Source: Bacteroidia bacterium (GTDB lineage Bacteria > Bacteroidota > Bacteroidia > B-17B0 > Aurantibacillaceae). From it: a DNA stretch of 64,000 nucleotides. The stretch spans positions 1-64,000 of the forward strand of contig JAGNIU010000004.1 in assembly GCA_018000995.1 (NCBI GenBank), written 5' to 3'. This document shows, in pieces, positions 34,697-43,645 of the stretch. Position 1 is the stretch's first letter; every line of letters starts with the position of its first letter. The position numbers and the translations under genes were made by a program. A model generated the notes under the pieces. The model was not told where the DNA came from. It was given only the letters and a program-made list of their open reading frames with translations, and made no database searches.

Positions 34697-34735
34697 CCGG
34701 ATCGTTGGTGGCAGACTTATCAGAAATTATCATAA
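34697..34735 (+). pseudogene. Duplicated 3' end of the ureohydrolase gene
   Basis: CCG GAT CGT TGG TGG ... TCA TAA encodes PDRWWQTYQKLS and stop, the same as the real 3' end at 34616-34654. The two copies differ at CCT/CCG, CGC/CGT, TAC/TAT, CAA/CAG and AGC/TCA, all synonymous. It lies 42 bp after the real stop with the REP element between. It has no start codon and is a remnant. Confidence 0.75.
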
Positions 34736-34790
34736 GAAATCCCCTTGTTTGCGGTAAGGGTATTTGAAAGTGTTTTTATACTTTCATTGC

Positions 34791-35528
34791 ATGAAATCAT
34801 TTTTATTTTATTTTAGTCTTTTCATTTCTTCAGTTTTATATTCCCAACAAATAAAAAACGGAAATGATGTAATAAATGCTATGTATAAAAAATACGATGG
34901 CGGAAAGAAATGGTACAAGTATTTTAGTTTTACGCAAGATGCTTTTTTTTATAGAAATGATTCTATGATTAAAAAAGAAGTGTGGCACGAAATCGGAAGT
35001 TTCCCGGGTTATTTAGCCATTAAATTTGATAGTAAAGAAAGTAAAGACGGCGTTATTTTTGCAGTGAATAAAGTGTATAGTATTAAAGATGGTGTAGCTA
35101 AAGAACCAAGAACATTTATTCATGATTTAATTTTAGTTGGATTTGATGCTTACTTTTTGAAACCTGAAATTACTTCTCACCTACTCGATTCTCTTGGATA
35201 TAATCTAAAAGAAATGCATACAGATGTTTTTGAAGGCCGTAAAGTTTATGTTATTGGCGCCCAACCCGGCGATGAAAAAACACCTCAGTTTTGGATTGAC
35301 GCAGAACGTTTGTATTTACACCGAATCATCTATAAAAAGAAGGAAAATGTTACCGATTGTGTTTTTGGAGACTATGAAAAAGTAGATGGAAATTGGGTGG
35401 CGAAAAAAGTTACATTCAAAAATAACGGTCAGCTGCAAATGGTAGAAAAATACTATGATTTGAAATTTCCAAAGGAATTAAATCCGGATATTTTTAATCC
35501 TTCAAAATTCACCCAAACTAAATGGTAG
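34791..35528 (+). CDS. Secreted LolA-like/outer-membrane-lipoprotein-sorting family protein
   Basis: 245 residues from the ATG at 34791; a TTG at 34764 would add nine residues before the signal and is unlikely. The signal peptide (MKSFLFYFSLFISSVLYSQQ) precedes a beta-rich domain with KEVWHEIGSFPGYLAIKF, FEGRKVYVIGAQPGDEKTPQFWIDAERLYLHRIIY and YEKVDGNWVAKKVTFKN. This is the shape of LolA/LppX-type half-barrels that bind acyl chains, common in Bacteroidota periplasms. The exact family and ligand are not certain. It is convergent with nothing and follows the REP-associated duplicated tail. Confidence 0.7.
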   Translation: MKSFLFYFSLFISSVLYSQQIKNGNDVINAMYKKYDGGKKWYKYFSFTQDAFFYRNDSMIKKEVWHEIGSFPGYLAIKFDSKESKDGVIFAVNKVYSIKDGVAKEPRTFIHDLILVGFDAYFLKPEITSHLLDSLGYNLKEMHTDVFEGRKVYVIGAQPGDEKTPQFWIDAERLYLHRIIYKKKENVTDCVFGDYEKVDGNWVAKKVTFKNNGQLQMVEKYYDLKFPKELNPDIFNPSKFTQTKW

Positions 35529-35651
35529 AAATCTAAAACACTTTTAGATTTTCGATTATTGCTCTTTACTCATTAACAATCCTATCTTACTAACTAGGGT
35601 GTAGTTACTCTTTTATAGATGAAAAAATCTATTAACTTTACATTAGTTATT

Positions 35652-36680
35652 ATGAAAACCAATTTTAACACTAAGTTTCTGTTTTTTGTTCTAGGGGTTA
35701 TATTTTCCTCTTTCAATTTAAAATCAGCTACCTGCATTTCCCAAGGCAATGGTGATTGGAGTAATTCAGCTACTTGGTCTTGTGGCACTGTCCCAGCTTG
35801 TGGCGATTCAATAGTTATTCTTGCTGCACATAATGTTACAATATCATCCCAACAAAATTATACAGGTTGTGGTACTGGACCTATTGTAGTAGTGTATGGT
35901 ACTTTGGATTTTACAAATGGAAATAAATTAAGACTTCCATGTAATTCTAGAATCTATATTATGTCTGGAGGTGATATTGATCCTGGAACAGGAGGAGGAA
36001 ACTCAAATACAATTGAAATATGTGGTGATATTTTATGGAATGCCGGGTCAGGCAATTTACCAGGACCCGCCTGTTTACCCGCGACTGCATCTTGGTGTGT
36101 TGGAACAGTTTTACCTGTAGAGTTAATTAGTTTTACGGGGGACGCAAAAGATGGATATGTAGATTTAAATTGGATAACTGCAACTGAATCCAACTCATCA
36201 CATTTCGAAATAGAACGCAGTGTTGATGCAACAAGTTTTTCTAAAATTAACACAGTTAATTCAATGGCTCCTAATGGAAATAGTAATAGAGCATTAATAT
36301 ATCATACCATTGATAATTCACCTTTAGGTAATATTAGTTATTACAGATTAAAACAATTCGATTTAGATAATTCAAGCAGTTACAGTAATATTATTTCAGT
36401 TAATTACATCAAGGCAAAAAATGTAAAGTTTGTGATTTATCCGAATCCAAATAAAGGTGAGTTTACTGCTGATATTTCAGGTATCGAAAATAATCACGAA
36501 GTACAAATAAGTCTAAAAGATGAAAAAGGGAATACTGTTTATGATTCTAAATTTTTTATTCAAGATGATAACTCAAGAAAACTAAACATTGTACCGGAAA
36601 CCAAACTTCCTAACGGACTTTACGTATGCACCCTTACTCTTGAGGGCATTGAATATCATGTGAAGGTTATTGTAAACTAA
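35652..36680 (+). CDS. T9SS C-terminal sorting domain protein with G8-like N-terminus
   Basis: 342 residues from the ATG at 35652. An upstream ATG at 35619 is in frame, but a -7-like TAACTTTA at 35632-35639 lies between them, so I prefer the inner one. Signal peptide to SFNLKSA. Residues 25-130 (GNGDWSNSATWSCGTVPACGDSIVILAAHNVTI) resemble the start of G8/beta-helix modules; 145-240 (VELISFTGDAKDGYVDLNWITATESNSSHFEIERS) is the common fibronectin-like spacer, and the end (YPNPNKGEFTADISG ... VKVIVN) is a type A sorting domain. Probably a surface protein. Its 3' end overlaps the convergent ATPase gene by 4 bp. Confidence 0.82.
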   Translation: MKTNFNTKFLFFVLGVIFSSFNLKSATCISQGNGDWSNSATWSCGTVPACGDSIVILAAHNVTISSQQNYTGCGTGPIVVVYGTLDFTNGNKLRLPCNSRIYIMSGGDIDPGTGGGNSNTIEICGDILWNAGSGNLPGPACLPATASWCVGTVLPVELISFTGDAKDGYVDLNWITATESNSSHFEIERSVDATSFSKINTVNSMAPNGNSNRALIYHTIDNSPLGNISYYRLKQFDLDNSSSYSNIISVNYIKAKNVKFVIYPNPNKGEFTADISGIENNHEVQISLKDEKGNTVYDSKFFIQDDNSRKLNIVPETKLPNGLYVCTLTLEGIEYHVKVIVN

Positions 36681-37822
36681 CGTTTAAAATAAACATTCGT
36701 TAACCAAGTTTTAAATAAGGGATCCATAAACTCTGGGTATGGATTAATCGTATCAATAATTTCTTTATTCTCTAATGCTTCTTTAATGCGGATAACGTTT
36801 GCCGATGTGCCCAATTTATAGGTATTGATAGTTTCGGCGGAGCTAAATTGTTTTACATTATGACACATTGCTTTTAAATAGTTTAATTGACTATTAGTTA
36901 AACTATCTGTTTCGCGCTGGAATAAGATAGCATTATGACTCCAAAGATTCTCTACGGCCCTTGTAATGTCTTTATCAGTGCATGTCTTTTTAGAGATGAG
37001 CCAAACTTGTTGCGATAATTGCTGAACAAAATAAGGATGGTTTTCCATTAGCTGAGCAATTTTAGCGGCTTGATGTGGCTCTATATTTTTACCGGTTTCC
37101 CTGAATCGTTTTTTAATAAAACTGACCCAATAGTTTTCTTTTATTTTTTCGAGAAAGATAACATCTCCGAATTTGTAAAATGGTTTTGAGGAACTTGAAA
37201 ATAATTCCATTAACAAATGACGTTTACTACCATATAAACAATACGAAGTTTGCTTATGATGTTGCCAATGGGCACGGAGTTTTTTCTGGAAACCTAAAGG
37301 GTCATCAAAAAAAGAAATGTTCTGGAATTCATCAATACAAATTACCAGTTTTATTTTTTTGACTTTGCAAATGGTTTCGGCGAGGTTTAATATTTCTTCG
37401 GGAGCTTTTTTAATTTCTTTTATATCTAAACCAATTGAAAATTCATTATCAGGATTTAAACCAATAGTAAATTGCGGGATTATTTTCTTGAATAGTTTTT
37501 TAGCCTGCTCTACCCTTTCTTCCCATTTTGTTGAAGTAACTTTAATCAATTCCCTAACATATACTTCATAAAACTCCTGCTCAGTACGGATGTTAAATAA
37601 ATCAATAAAGCAGTAACGGATGTTCTTGTTTTTATTGCGCGGATGTTCGGTTACTTTTTTAACTAAAGAGGATTTACCCCAGCGACGGGGCGAAATAAGA
37701 ATGGTGTTAATGCCCACATGAAAATTCTGAAGTAACTGAGTAGTTTCTTTTTCACGGTTAGTAAAATCCAAGCCACTGGCAATTCTGCCATACATAAACG
37801 GCGCATTATCCCTTATTTCCAT
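36677..37822 (-). CDS. AAA ATPase of the archaeal-type (PF01637-like) family
   Basis: 381 residues from the ATG at 37822; a TTG two codons upstream is also open. The N-terminus has GRIASGLDFTNREKETTQLLQNF, then Walker A in ILISPRRWGKSSLVKKV (about 37-52) and Walker B LVICIDEFQNISFF (about 155-168), followed by YCLYGSKRHLLMELFSSSSKPFYKFG (sensor region) and a C-terminal winged-helix-like part (LTNSQLNYLKAMC). These STAND-like ATPases are widespread, often accessory, and of unknown substrate. No partner nuclease or toxin gene adjoins it. A dense palindromic operator region overlaps its promoter, suggesting tight control. Confidence 0.82.
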   Translation of the reverse strand: MEIRDNAPFMYGRIASGLDFTNREKETTQLLQNFHVGINTILISPRRWGKSSLVKKVTEHPRNKNKNIRYCFIDLFNIRTEQEFYEVYVRELIKVTSTKWEERVEQAKKLFKKIIPQFTIGLNPDNEFSIGLDIKEIKKAPEEILNLAETICKVKKIKLVICIDEFQNISFFDDPLGFQKKLRAHWQHHKQTSYCLYGSKRHLLMELFSSSSKPFYKFGDVIFLEKIKENYWVSFIKKRFRETGKNIEPHQAAKIAQLMENHPYFVQQLSQQVWLISKKTCTDKDITRAVENLWSHNAILFQRETDSLTNSQLNYLKAMCHNVKQFSSAETINTYKLGTSANVIRIKEALENKEIIDTINPYPEFMDPLFKTWLTNVYFKR

Positions 37823-37825
37823 ACC

Positions 37826-37879
37826 CAAATTTAAGTAACATTTTTGTAACTTACAAACTACTAAGTTACATTTATGTAA
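37826..37879 (-). promoter_or_regulatory. Promoter with overlapping palindromic operators
   Basis: Minus-strand TAAATTTG (37833-37826) and TTTG (37857-37854), 20-bp spacer, form a perfect Bacteroidota promoter. GTAACTTA (37846-37853) and TAAGTTAC (37862-37869) are perfect inverted arms straddling the -33 box, and TTACAT-TT-ATGTAA (37866-37879) overlaps the outer arm. The expected start point is at or next to the ATG, so the message may be leaderless. Confidence 0.6.
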
Positions 37880-37935
37880 GTTATAAGTTTGTTACTTTTA
37901 AAAATATCGGTTTTGGACTCAAAATGGGTTAAAAC

Positions 37936-37966
37936 AAAAAAGCCCCGACATACGTCGAGGCTTTTA
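37936..37966 (-). terminator. Terminator of rpsO-pnp
   Basis: AAGCC-(T/C)-CGAC / GTCG-(G/A)-GGCTT stem with GTAT loop and a T6 tail on the minus strand, just after the pnp stop. Confidence 0.85.
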
Positions 37967-37984
37967 TTAGTATAAGAATTAAGA

Positions 37985-40117
37985 TTATTTACTCTCAGCT
38001 TCCTTTTCAGGCTTTGGTAATAACACCTTGCGTGATAATTTATACTTCTTCGTTTTAGGATCATTACCCATAAACTTCACTTGAATTTTATCACCTTCTT
38101 TTAATACACCTTCTAATGTATCTAAGCGTTTCCAGTCTACTTCACTAATGTGTAATAAACCTTCTTTACCCGGTAAAAACTCTACAAATGCACCGTAAGG
38201 CATGATCGTCTTAACAGTAGCGTCATAGATTTCTCCTTCTTCCGGAACTGCCACAATACCTTTAATGCGTGCCATAGCAGCATCAATGTATGCTTTGTTC
38301 TCACCAAATACTTCAACAATACCTTTGTTATCCACTTCAGTAATAGTGATTGATGTATTTGTTGCTTTTTGCATTTCCTGAATAACTTTTCCACCTGGAC
38401 CGATAATCGCTCCAATGAATTCACCAGGAATTTCAATCTTAGCAAAACGAGGTGCGTGTGCTTTGTAATCAGAATTCGGAACAGAAAGAGTTTTTAATAT
38501 TTCACCTAAAATATGTAAACGGCCTTCTTTAGCTTGGTTTAAAGCTTGCTCCATTACTTCAAATGGTAATCCGTTTACTTTTAAGTCCATCTGTACAGCA
38601 GTAATACCATCTTTAGTACCACATACTTTAAAATCCATATCTCCTAAGTGATCTTCATCACCTAAAATATCAGATAATACAGCGTAATTATTATTAGCAT
38701 CAGTAATTAAACCCATAGCAATACCTGAAACCGGTTTGCTGATTTTAATACCTGCATCCATCATCGCTAATGTACCGGCACAAACTGTTGCCATACTCGA
38801 TGAACCATTACTTTCTAAAATATCAGAAACGATACGGATAGTATAACCTGAATCAACAGGAACTACTTTTTTAAGCGCACGTAATGCTAAATTACCGTGA
38901 CCAACTTCGCGGCGACCAACACCACGGTTTGGTTTTGCTTCACCGGTTGAGAAACCAGGGAAGTTATAATGTAAAATAAAACGTGATTCACCAATTGAGA
39001 ATGCACCATCGATTTTCATTGCATCTTTAGGAGTTCCTAAAGTTACAGTAGTTAACGATTGAGTTTCTCCACGAGTAAATACAGCGCTACCGTGTGCAGC
39101 AGGTAAATATCCTACTTCACTCCAAATCGGACGAATCTGATTTGTTTTACGGCCATCCAAACGGATTTTAGTATCTAATGTAGCTTTACGTACCGCATGG
39201 TATTCCACTTCATGATAATACTTCTCAATTAAACCTTTTCTTGTAGCTAATTCTTCTTCAGTAAAAGTTAATTTGTATTCATCTAAAATTGCTTTGAAAG
39301 CAGCTTTACGTTCATTTTTATTTGGATTACCAGCTTTAGCAACGTTATATACTTTATCAAATGTAGCTGCGCTTACTTTTTCTTTTAAGTCAGCATCATT
39401 TACTTCGTGACAATATTCGCGTTTTGGTTTTAAACCTGCTTTTATTGCAAATTCATTAATAGCGTTGATTTGAACTTTAATAGCAGCGTGACCGAACTGA
39501 ATTGCTTCTAACATTTCTTTCTCGCTGATCTCGCTCATTTCACCTTCTACCATTACGATGTCTTTAGCTGATGCTGCAACAATCATATCGATAGTTGAAA
39601 GTGCTAATTGATCAATATCCGGATTCAAAACTAATTTGCCATCTATTTTACCAACGCGTACTTCTGAAATTGGTCCGTTAAACGGAATATCAGAAACTGC
39701 AACTGCTGCAGATGCTGCTAAACCAACTAAAGCGTCAGGCATTGTTTTTCTATCAGAAGAAATCAAACTTAACATCAATTGTGTGTCTGCGTGATAATCT
39801 TCAGGGAATAACGGACGCATAGCACGGTCAACGATACGGCTGATCAATACTTCATAATCCGATAATTTTGCTTCACGTCTGAAAAATCCTCCAGGGAATC
39901 GTCCTGATGAAGCGTATTTTTCTTGGTAATCTACTGTTAATGGTAAAAAGTCTACACCTTCTTTTGCTTCCTTGTTACTTACAATGGTTGCTAAAATCAT
40001 AGTGTCACCTAATTTTACGACTACGGCACCATCAGCTTGTTTCGCTAATTTGCCTGTTTCTAGAGTTACGATACGGCCATCGCCAATATCAAAACTGTGT
40101 GTTGTTCCTAATTGCAT
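37985..40117 (-). CDS. pnp: Polyribonucleotide nucleotidyltransferase
   Basis: 710 residues, full length. Two RNase PH domains flank an alpha-helical linker: the first begins [29 protein letters not shown], and the second (about 310-545) contains [34 protein letters not shown] and the catalytic [29 protein letters not shown] domain ([20 protein letters not shown], about 555-615) and an S1 domain ([20 protein letters not shown], about 623-695) bind RNA. The trimeric enzyme degrades RNA phosphorolytically and joins the degradosome. rpsO precedes it in the classical order, 126 bp away; a weak hairpin lies between. Confidence 0.97.
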   Translation of the reverse strand: MQLGTTHSFDIGDGRIVTLETGKLAKQADGAVVVKLGDTMILATIVSNKEAKEGVDFLPLTVDYQEKYASSGRFPGGFFRREAKLSDYEVLISRIVDRAMRPLFPEDYHADTQLMLSLISSDRKTMPDALVGLAASAAVAVSDIPFNGPISEVRVGKIDGKLVLNPDIDQLALSTIDMIVAASAKDIVMVEGEMSEISEKEMLEAIQFGHAAIKVQINAINEFAIKAGLKPKREYCHEVNDADLKEKVSAATFDKVYNVAKAGNPNKNERKAAFKAILDEYKLTFTEEELATRKGLIEKYYHEVEYHAVRKATLDTKIRLDGRKTNQIRPIWSEVGYLPAAHGSAVFTRGETQSLTTVTLGTPKDAMKIDGAFSIGESRFILHYNFPGFSTGEAKPNRGVGRREVGHGNLALRALKKVVPVDSGYTIRIVSDILESNGSSSMATVCAGTLAMMDAGIKISKPVSGIAMGLITDANNNYAVLSDILGDEDHLGDMDFKVCGTKDGITAVQMDLKVNGLPFEVMEQALNQAKEGRLHILGEILKTLSVPNSDYKAHAPRFAKIEIPGEFIGAIIGPGGKVIQEMQKATNTSITITEVDNKGIVEVFGENKAYIDAAMARIKGIVAVPEEGEIYDATVKTIMPYGAFVEFLPGKEGLLHISEVDWKRLDTLEGVLKEGDKIQVKFMGNDPKTKKYKLSRKVLLPKPEKEAESK

Positions 40118-40191
40118 CTTTTTGTTTTTATGTTCGGGCGTTTCCCAAACGGTTTATATTTATTTTTATTTTATGCTCTTATAATAAGAAA

Positions 40192-40216
40192 GGCATTCCG
40201 CTTTTTTCGAAATGCC
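40192..40216 (-). terminator. Weak hairpin between rpsO and pnp
   Basis: GGCATT (40192-40197) pairs with AATGCC (40211-40216), followed on the minus strand by TTTCTTATTAT. Probably a partial terminator or RNA processing site allowing separate control of rpsO. Confidence 0.5.
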
Positions 40217-40243
40217 CCCTTTTCAATAAATAACAGCCGTAAA

Positions 40244-40513
40244 TTACTTACGGATATCTAATGTTTTAATAATCGCACGATAGCGATTAATATCAGTATG
40301 CTTTAAATAATCTAATAAAGCACGACGCTTACCTACTAAGTTTAATAGTGAACGCTGTGTTCCAAAATCTTTTTTATTGTCTTTTAAATGACCAGTTAAA
40401 TGATCGATACGGAATGTAAATAACGCAATTTGCGATTCAGCACTACCTGTATTTTTTTCACTTCCACCGTGTTTCTTAAACACATCTTTTTTTACTTCTG
40501 ACGTCAGATACAT
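40244..40513 (-). CDS. rpsO: 30S ribosomal protein S15
   Basis: 89 residues, normal length. It binds 16S rRNA helices 20-22 in the platform. The family pattern is clear: AQI-like start (VFKKHGGSEKNTGSAESQIALFTFRIDHLTGHLKDNKKDFGTQRSLLNLVGKRRALLDYLK) and ending YRAIIKTLDIRK. The N-terminus MYLTSEVKKD is typical for Bacteroidota. A -7 box TATATTTG lies on the minus strand at 40554-40547, about 34 bp before the start. Confidence 0.97.
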   Translation of the reverse strand: MYLTSEVKKDVFKKHGGSEKNTGSAESQIALFTFRIDHLTGHLKDNKKDFGTQRSLLNLVGKRRALLDYLKHTDINRYRAIIKTLDIRK

Positions 40514-40546
40514 ATTATCTACTTTTAATTATTAAAATTCGAGTGG

Positions 40547-40554
40547 CAAATATA
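40547..40554 (-). promoter_or_regulatory. -7 element of the rpsO promoter
   Basis: Minus-strand TATATTTG matches TAnnTTTG. No good TTTG box is seen 19-23 bp upstream. The leader would be about 25-30 nt. Confidence 0.5.
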
Positions 40555-40698
40555 GAGATAATTTCGTGTACTTTAAAATGTTTTTTATTTGAAGTAGTTT
40601 GTAAATTAGTTCTTTCACCTAGAGTAAATTATGACAGATAAATAAAAATTAAATTATTGATTATCAAGCACTTAAAAACTATATCGAGATGTAGTTTA

Positions 40699-40722
40699 AA
40701 CCTTTAGTCAAATCCCTTCGTC
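40699..40722 (+). promoter_or_regulatory. Predicted ECF sigma promoter upstream of the lipoprotein gene
   Basis: AACCTTT (40699-40705), 13 bases, CGTC (40719-40722). Spacing equals the three copies in the ECF locus at 6.8-10.4 kb; the final base is C where those have A. The gene begins 33 bp after CGTC. The preceding ACCC extension is absent (TTTA). Confidence 0.4.
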
Positions 40723-40754
40723 TTAATAAAAAACAAAAACCCAAAACCCTAAAC

Positions 40755-41720
40755 ATGAAATCAAATAAATTAGTTTACGCTTTAGCCCTTATAGTATTAT
40801 CGGGGTCTTTAGTATTTACAGGATGTAAAAAAAGAAAAGCATTTAAAAACGAAGATGGTCAAACTTCGGCCGACAGCAGAACAGCTCAAGGTGAATCTGA
40901 CGGAGCTATTAGCGATGCAAACACTGTTATTTCAGAACAACCCTTACTTCATGGTAGAGGCGGTTCACCTAACGCCATTCAAGGTGTATTAGGTACCATT
41001 TGTGGTATGACTGTTGATACAAACGGGATGAGCACAGGAACTATAAAATTAAATTATAACGGTACAACTTGTAACAACCGTACTCGTACAGGTTCAATCC
41101 GCTTAACTATATTAAATTATTCAGGTGGTGTTAGATGGAAAAACGTAGGCGCTGTTTTACAAGTTGATTATATCAATTATAAAGTAACCCGCGCTTCTGA
41201 TGGAAAGAGCGTTGAATTAAACGGAACTCAAAACGTAACTAATAACTCAGGTGGAACATGGTTCGACTTAATTTTCTTAGGACAAACTAACTTATCACAT
41301 CAAGTTACAGGTACCAGCTTAAACGTTACGTTTGACGGAAGCAAAACAGCTGTATATAATATCAATCGTAAATTCACTTATACTTGGGCTTCGCCGGTTA
41401 TTACTTGTGTTGGCGAAGGTATCGGTAGCAGCAATAGCATCAACAATCTTGAAAACTATGGTACAACACGCGACGGTGATAATTTTACCAGTCAGGTTAC
41501 TACTCCTGTAGTTTGGAATTCAACTTGTGGTGCGTGGGCTCCAATTCAAGGTGGCGTAAACATTAAAGTGGATAGCAAATCGTTCGATTTGAAATGTACT
41601 TTTGGTGTTGATGCTAACGGAAATTCAGTTACTGTTGCTCCAAATACTTGTGCTTATGGCTTAAAAGTAGAATGGACATACAAGAACAAAACGAAAACGA
41701 AAATTTTCGGTTACCAATAA
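40755..41720 (+). CDS. Hypothetical lipoprotein, possible ECF regulon member
   Basis: 321 residues. The signal MKSNKLVYALALIVLSGSLVFTGC (lipidated Cys24) is followed by KKRKAF and a polar, disordered stretch (about 30-70). The rest is beta-rich (GTIKLNYNGTTCNNRTRTGSIRLTILNY; GGVRWKNVGAVLQVDYINYKVTRASDGKSVELNGTQ) with several Cys pairs. I do not recognise a family. Similar proteins in Bacteroidota are surface or periplasmic lipoproteins of unknown role. A strong terminator follows, so it is monocistronic; the upstream motif suggests control by the ECF factor at 6816. Confidence 0.8.
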   Translation: MKSNKLVYALALIVLSGSLVFTGCKKRKAFKNEDGQTSADSRTAQGESDGAISDANTVISEQPLLHGRGGSPNAIQGVLGTICGMTVDTNGMSTGTIKLNYNGTTCNNRTRTGSIRLTILNYSGGVRWKNVGAVLQVDYINYKVTRASDGKSVELNGTQNVTNNSGGTWFDLIFLGQTNLSHQVTGTSLNVTFDGSKTAVYNINRKFTYTWASPVITCVGEGIGSSNSINNLENYGTTRDGDNFTSQVTTPVVWNSTCGAWAPIQGGVNIKVDSKSFDLKCTFGVDANGNSVTVAPNTCAYGLKVEWTYKNKTKTKIFGYQ

Positions 41721-41744
41721 TATTAAGGTTTTAATTTTTAAGGA

Positions 41745-41774
41745 ATCCCGTAGTCAAAAACTACGGGATTTTTT
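41745..41774 (+). terminator. Terminator after the lipoprotein gene
   Basis: AATCCCGTAG (41745-41754) and CTACGGGATT (41761-41770), perfect 10-bp stem, 6-nt loop, followed by TTTTATT. Confidence 0.9.
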
Positions 41775-41809
41775 ATTGAATCAAACCACTAATAACCCGC
41801 TCCTTTTAC

Positions 41810-41817
41810 TAAATTTG
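41810..41817 (+). promoter_or_regulatory. -7 element of argS
   Basis: TAAATTTG matches TAnnTTTG and ends 5 bp before the argS ATG, so the transcript could be leaderless. No well-placed -33 box. Confidence 0.45.
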
Positions 41818-41822
41818 CAGCT

Positions 41823-43622
41823 ATGTTAGCGCACCAGGTTTTAATAGCAAGTTTAAAGGAAGCCCTCCTCAAATCATACAACATTACTGCAAACGATGCA
41901 GATGTTATTTTACAGAAAACCCGTAAAGAGTTTGAAGGCGATTTTACATTGGTAACTTTTCCGTTTATTAAAGCTACAAAACAAAGTCCGGAGCAAGTTG
42001 GAGATACTTTAGGAAAATTTCTTTTGGCTAATAATCCAACCATCACAAAATATAATGTGGTGAAAGGTTTTTTAAATATCAGTTTAAGCAATTCGTTTTG
42101 GTTAGATTTTTTCTCAGGCTCTCAAACTGAAAATTACGGTTATAAAAAAGAAAACTCGAGCGGTAGAACTGTAATGGTTGAATACGCTTCTCCCAATACC
42201 AATAAGCCTTTACACCTCGGACATATCCGTAATATTATTTTAGGTTATTCAGTTGCGGAAATTTTAAAAACGCAAGGACATAAAATTTTAAAAGTTAGTA
42301 TTGTTAACGACCGTGGTATTCATATTTGCAAAAGCATGTTAGCTTGGCAAAAATTCGGCAATGGCGAAACGCCACAGAGTTCAGGAATGAAAGGCGATCA
42401 TTTAGTTGGGAAATATTATGTAGAGTTTGATAAACTTTACAAAAAAGAAATAGCCGAATTAATTTCACAAGGAAAAACGAAAGAAGAAGCCGAGAAGCAA
42501 GCGCCATCTATTATTGCAGCGCAAGAAATGTTGCAGAAATGGGAATTAGGCGATAAAGAAGTTAAAGAACTTTGGAAAACCATGAACCAATGGGTTTATG
42601 ATGGTTTTGATGTTACCTACTCTACTTTAGGTGTTGGCTTCGATAAAATTTATTACGAAAGCAATACTTATATTTTAGGAAAAGAAATTATTCAAGAAGG
42701 TCTTGCAAAAAATATTTTCTATAAAAAAGAAAATGGCAGCGTTGCTATTGATTTAAGTGCTGATGGTTTAGATGAAAAAGTTGTTTTACGTAGCGATGGA
42801 ACTTCTGTTTACATAACACAAGATATTGGAACAGCCATCGAGCGTTTTAAAGAGTATCCGGATTTAAAACAATTAATTTACACGGTTGGTAACGAACAAG
42901 ATTATCACTTTAAAGTTCTATTCTTGATCTTACAAAAATTGGGTTACGCTTGGGCTAAAGAGTGCTATCATTTGTCTTATGGAATGGTAGAACTTCCTGA
43001 AGGAAAAATGAAAAGCCGTGAAGGTACAGTTGTGGATGCGGATGATTTGTTAGATGAAATGTTTTCTACTGCAAAACAAACCACTCAAGAATTAGGAAAA
43101 GTTGAAGGCTTTAATGAAGCTGAATTAGACCATTTATATAAAACGCTTGGCTCTGGTGCATTGAAATATTTCATGTTGAAAGTTGATGCGAAAAAGAAAA
43201 TGTTGTTCGATCCCAAAGAAAGTATTGATTTCAATGGGAACACCGGACCGTTCATTCAATATACATATGCAAGGATTCAATCAGTTCTTCAAAAATCCGG
43301 CCGTCATCCTGAACTTGGTTCAGGATCTTTCGAACTACCGAACTCTATCGAATTAAACGAACTTGAACGTGAATTAATTAAATTGATTTATGAATTCCCG
43401 GCCGTGTTAGAAGAAAGTTCTAAATCATATAATCCTTCTCATGTTGCTAATTATATTTACGAATTAGCGAAGGTTTTTAGTCGTTTCTATCACGATTGCA
43501 GCATTTTAAAAGAAGAGAACGAAACTATAAAACAATTACGTCTCGCTTTAGCAAAACAATGCGGACAAATTATTAAAAATGGAATGAATCTACTGGGGAT
43601 TGAGGTTCCGAATAGAATGTAA
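41823..43622 (+). CDS. argS: Arginyl-tRNA synthetase (with REP-derived in-frame insert)
   Basis: 599 residues, a class I synthetase. Visible are the N-terminal Add-1 domain, the HIGH motif in YASPNTNKPLHLGHIRN (about 120-136), and the KMSKS-like KMKSREGTVVDADDLLDEM (about 397-415), then the DALR anticodon-binding domain (ALKYFMLKV...FDFNGNTGPFIQYTYARIQSVL). Between QSVLQKS and NSIELNELER a stretch of about 13 residues (GRHPELGSGSFELP) is encoded by a palindromic repeat at 43302-43334 and is not a normal part of the family. It sits in the anticodon-binding domain and evidently is tolerated. hisS follows 24 bp downstream. Confidence 0.95.
   Translation: MLAHQVLIASLKEALLKSYNITANDADVILQKTRKEFEGDFTLVTFPFIKATKQSPEQVGDTLGKFLLANNPTITKYNVVKGFLNISLSNSFWLDFFSGSQTENYGYKKENSSGRTVMVEYASPNTNKPLHLGHIRNIILGYSVAEILKTQGHKILKVSIVNDRGIHICKSMLAWQKFGNGETPQSSGMKGDHLVGKYYVEFDKLYKKEIAELISQGKTKEEAEKQAPSIIAAQEMLQKWELGDKEVKELWKTMNQWVYDGFDVTYSTLGVGFDKIYYESNTYILGKEIIQEGLAKNIFYKKENGSVAIDLSADGLDEKVVLRSDGTSVYITQDIGTAIERFKEYPDLKQLIYTVGNEQDYHFKVLFLILQKLGYAWAKECYHLSYGMVELPEGKMKSREGTVVDADDLLDEMFSTAKQTTQELGKVEGFNEAELDHLYKTLGSGALKYFMLKVDAKKKMLFDPKESIDFNGNTGPFIQYTYARIQSVLQKSGRHPELGSGSFELPNSIELNELERELIKLIYEFPAVLEESSKSYNPSHVANYIYELAKVFSRFYHDCSILKEENETIKQLRLALAKQCGQIIKNGMNLLGIEVPNRM
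43302..43334. repeat. Palindromic repeat inserted in frame within argS
   Basis: ATCCTGAAC-TTG-GTTCAGGAT (43306-43326) is a perfect 9-bp hairpin preceded by CGTC and followed by CTTTCGAA. The CGTCATCCTGA start matches the REP copy at 34672-34682. It encodes GRHPELGSGSFE without breaking the frame. Confidence 0.75.
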
Positions 43623-43630
43623 ATTATTTA

Positions 43631-43638
43631 TACCTTTG
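43631..43638 (+). promoter_or_regulatory. -7 element of hisS
   Basis: TACCTTTG matches TAnnTTTG and lies in the 23-bp argS-hisS gap, 8 bp before the hisS ATG. hisS may therefore have its own promoter besides read-through. Confidence 0.45.
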
Positions 43639-43645
43639 AATTGAA

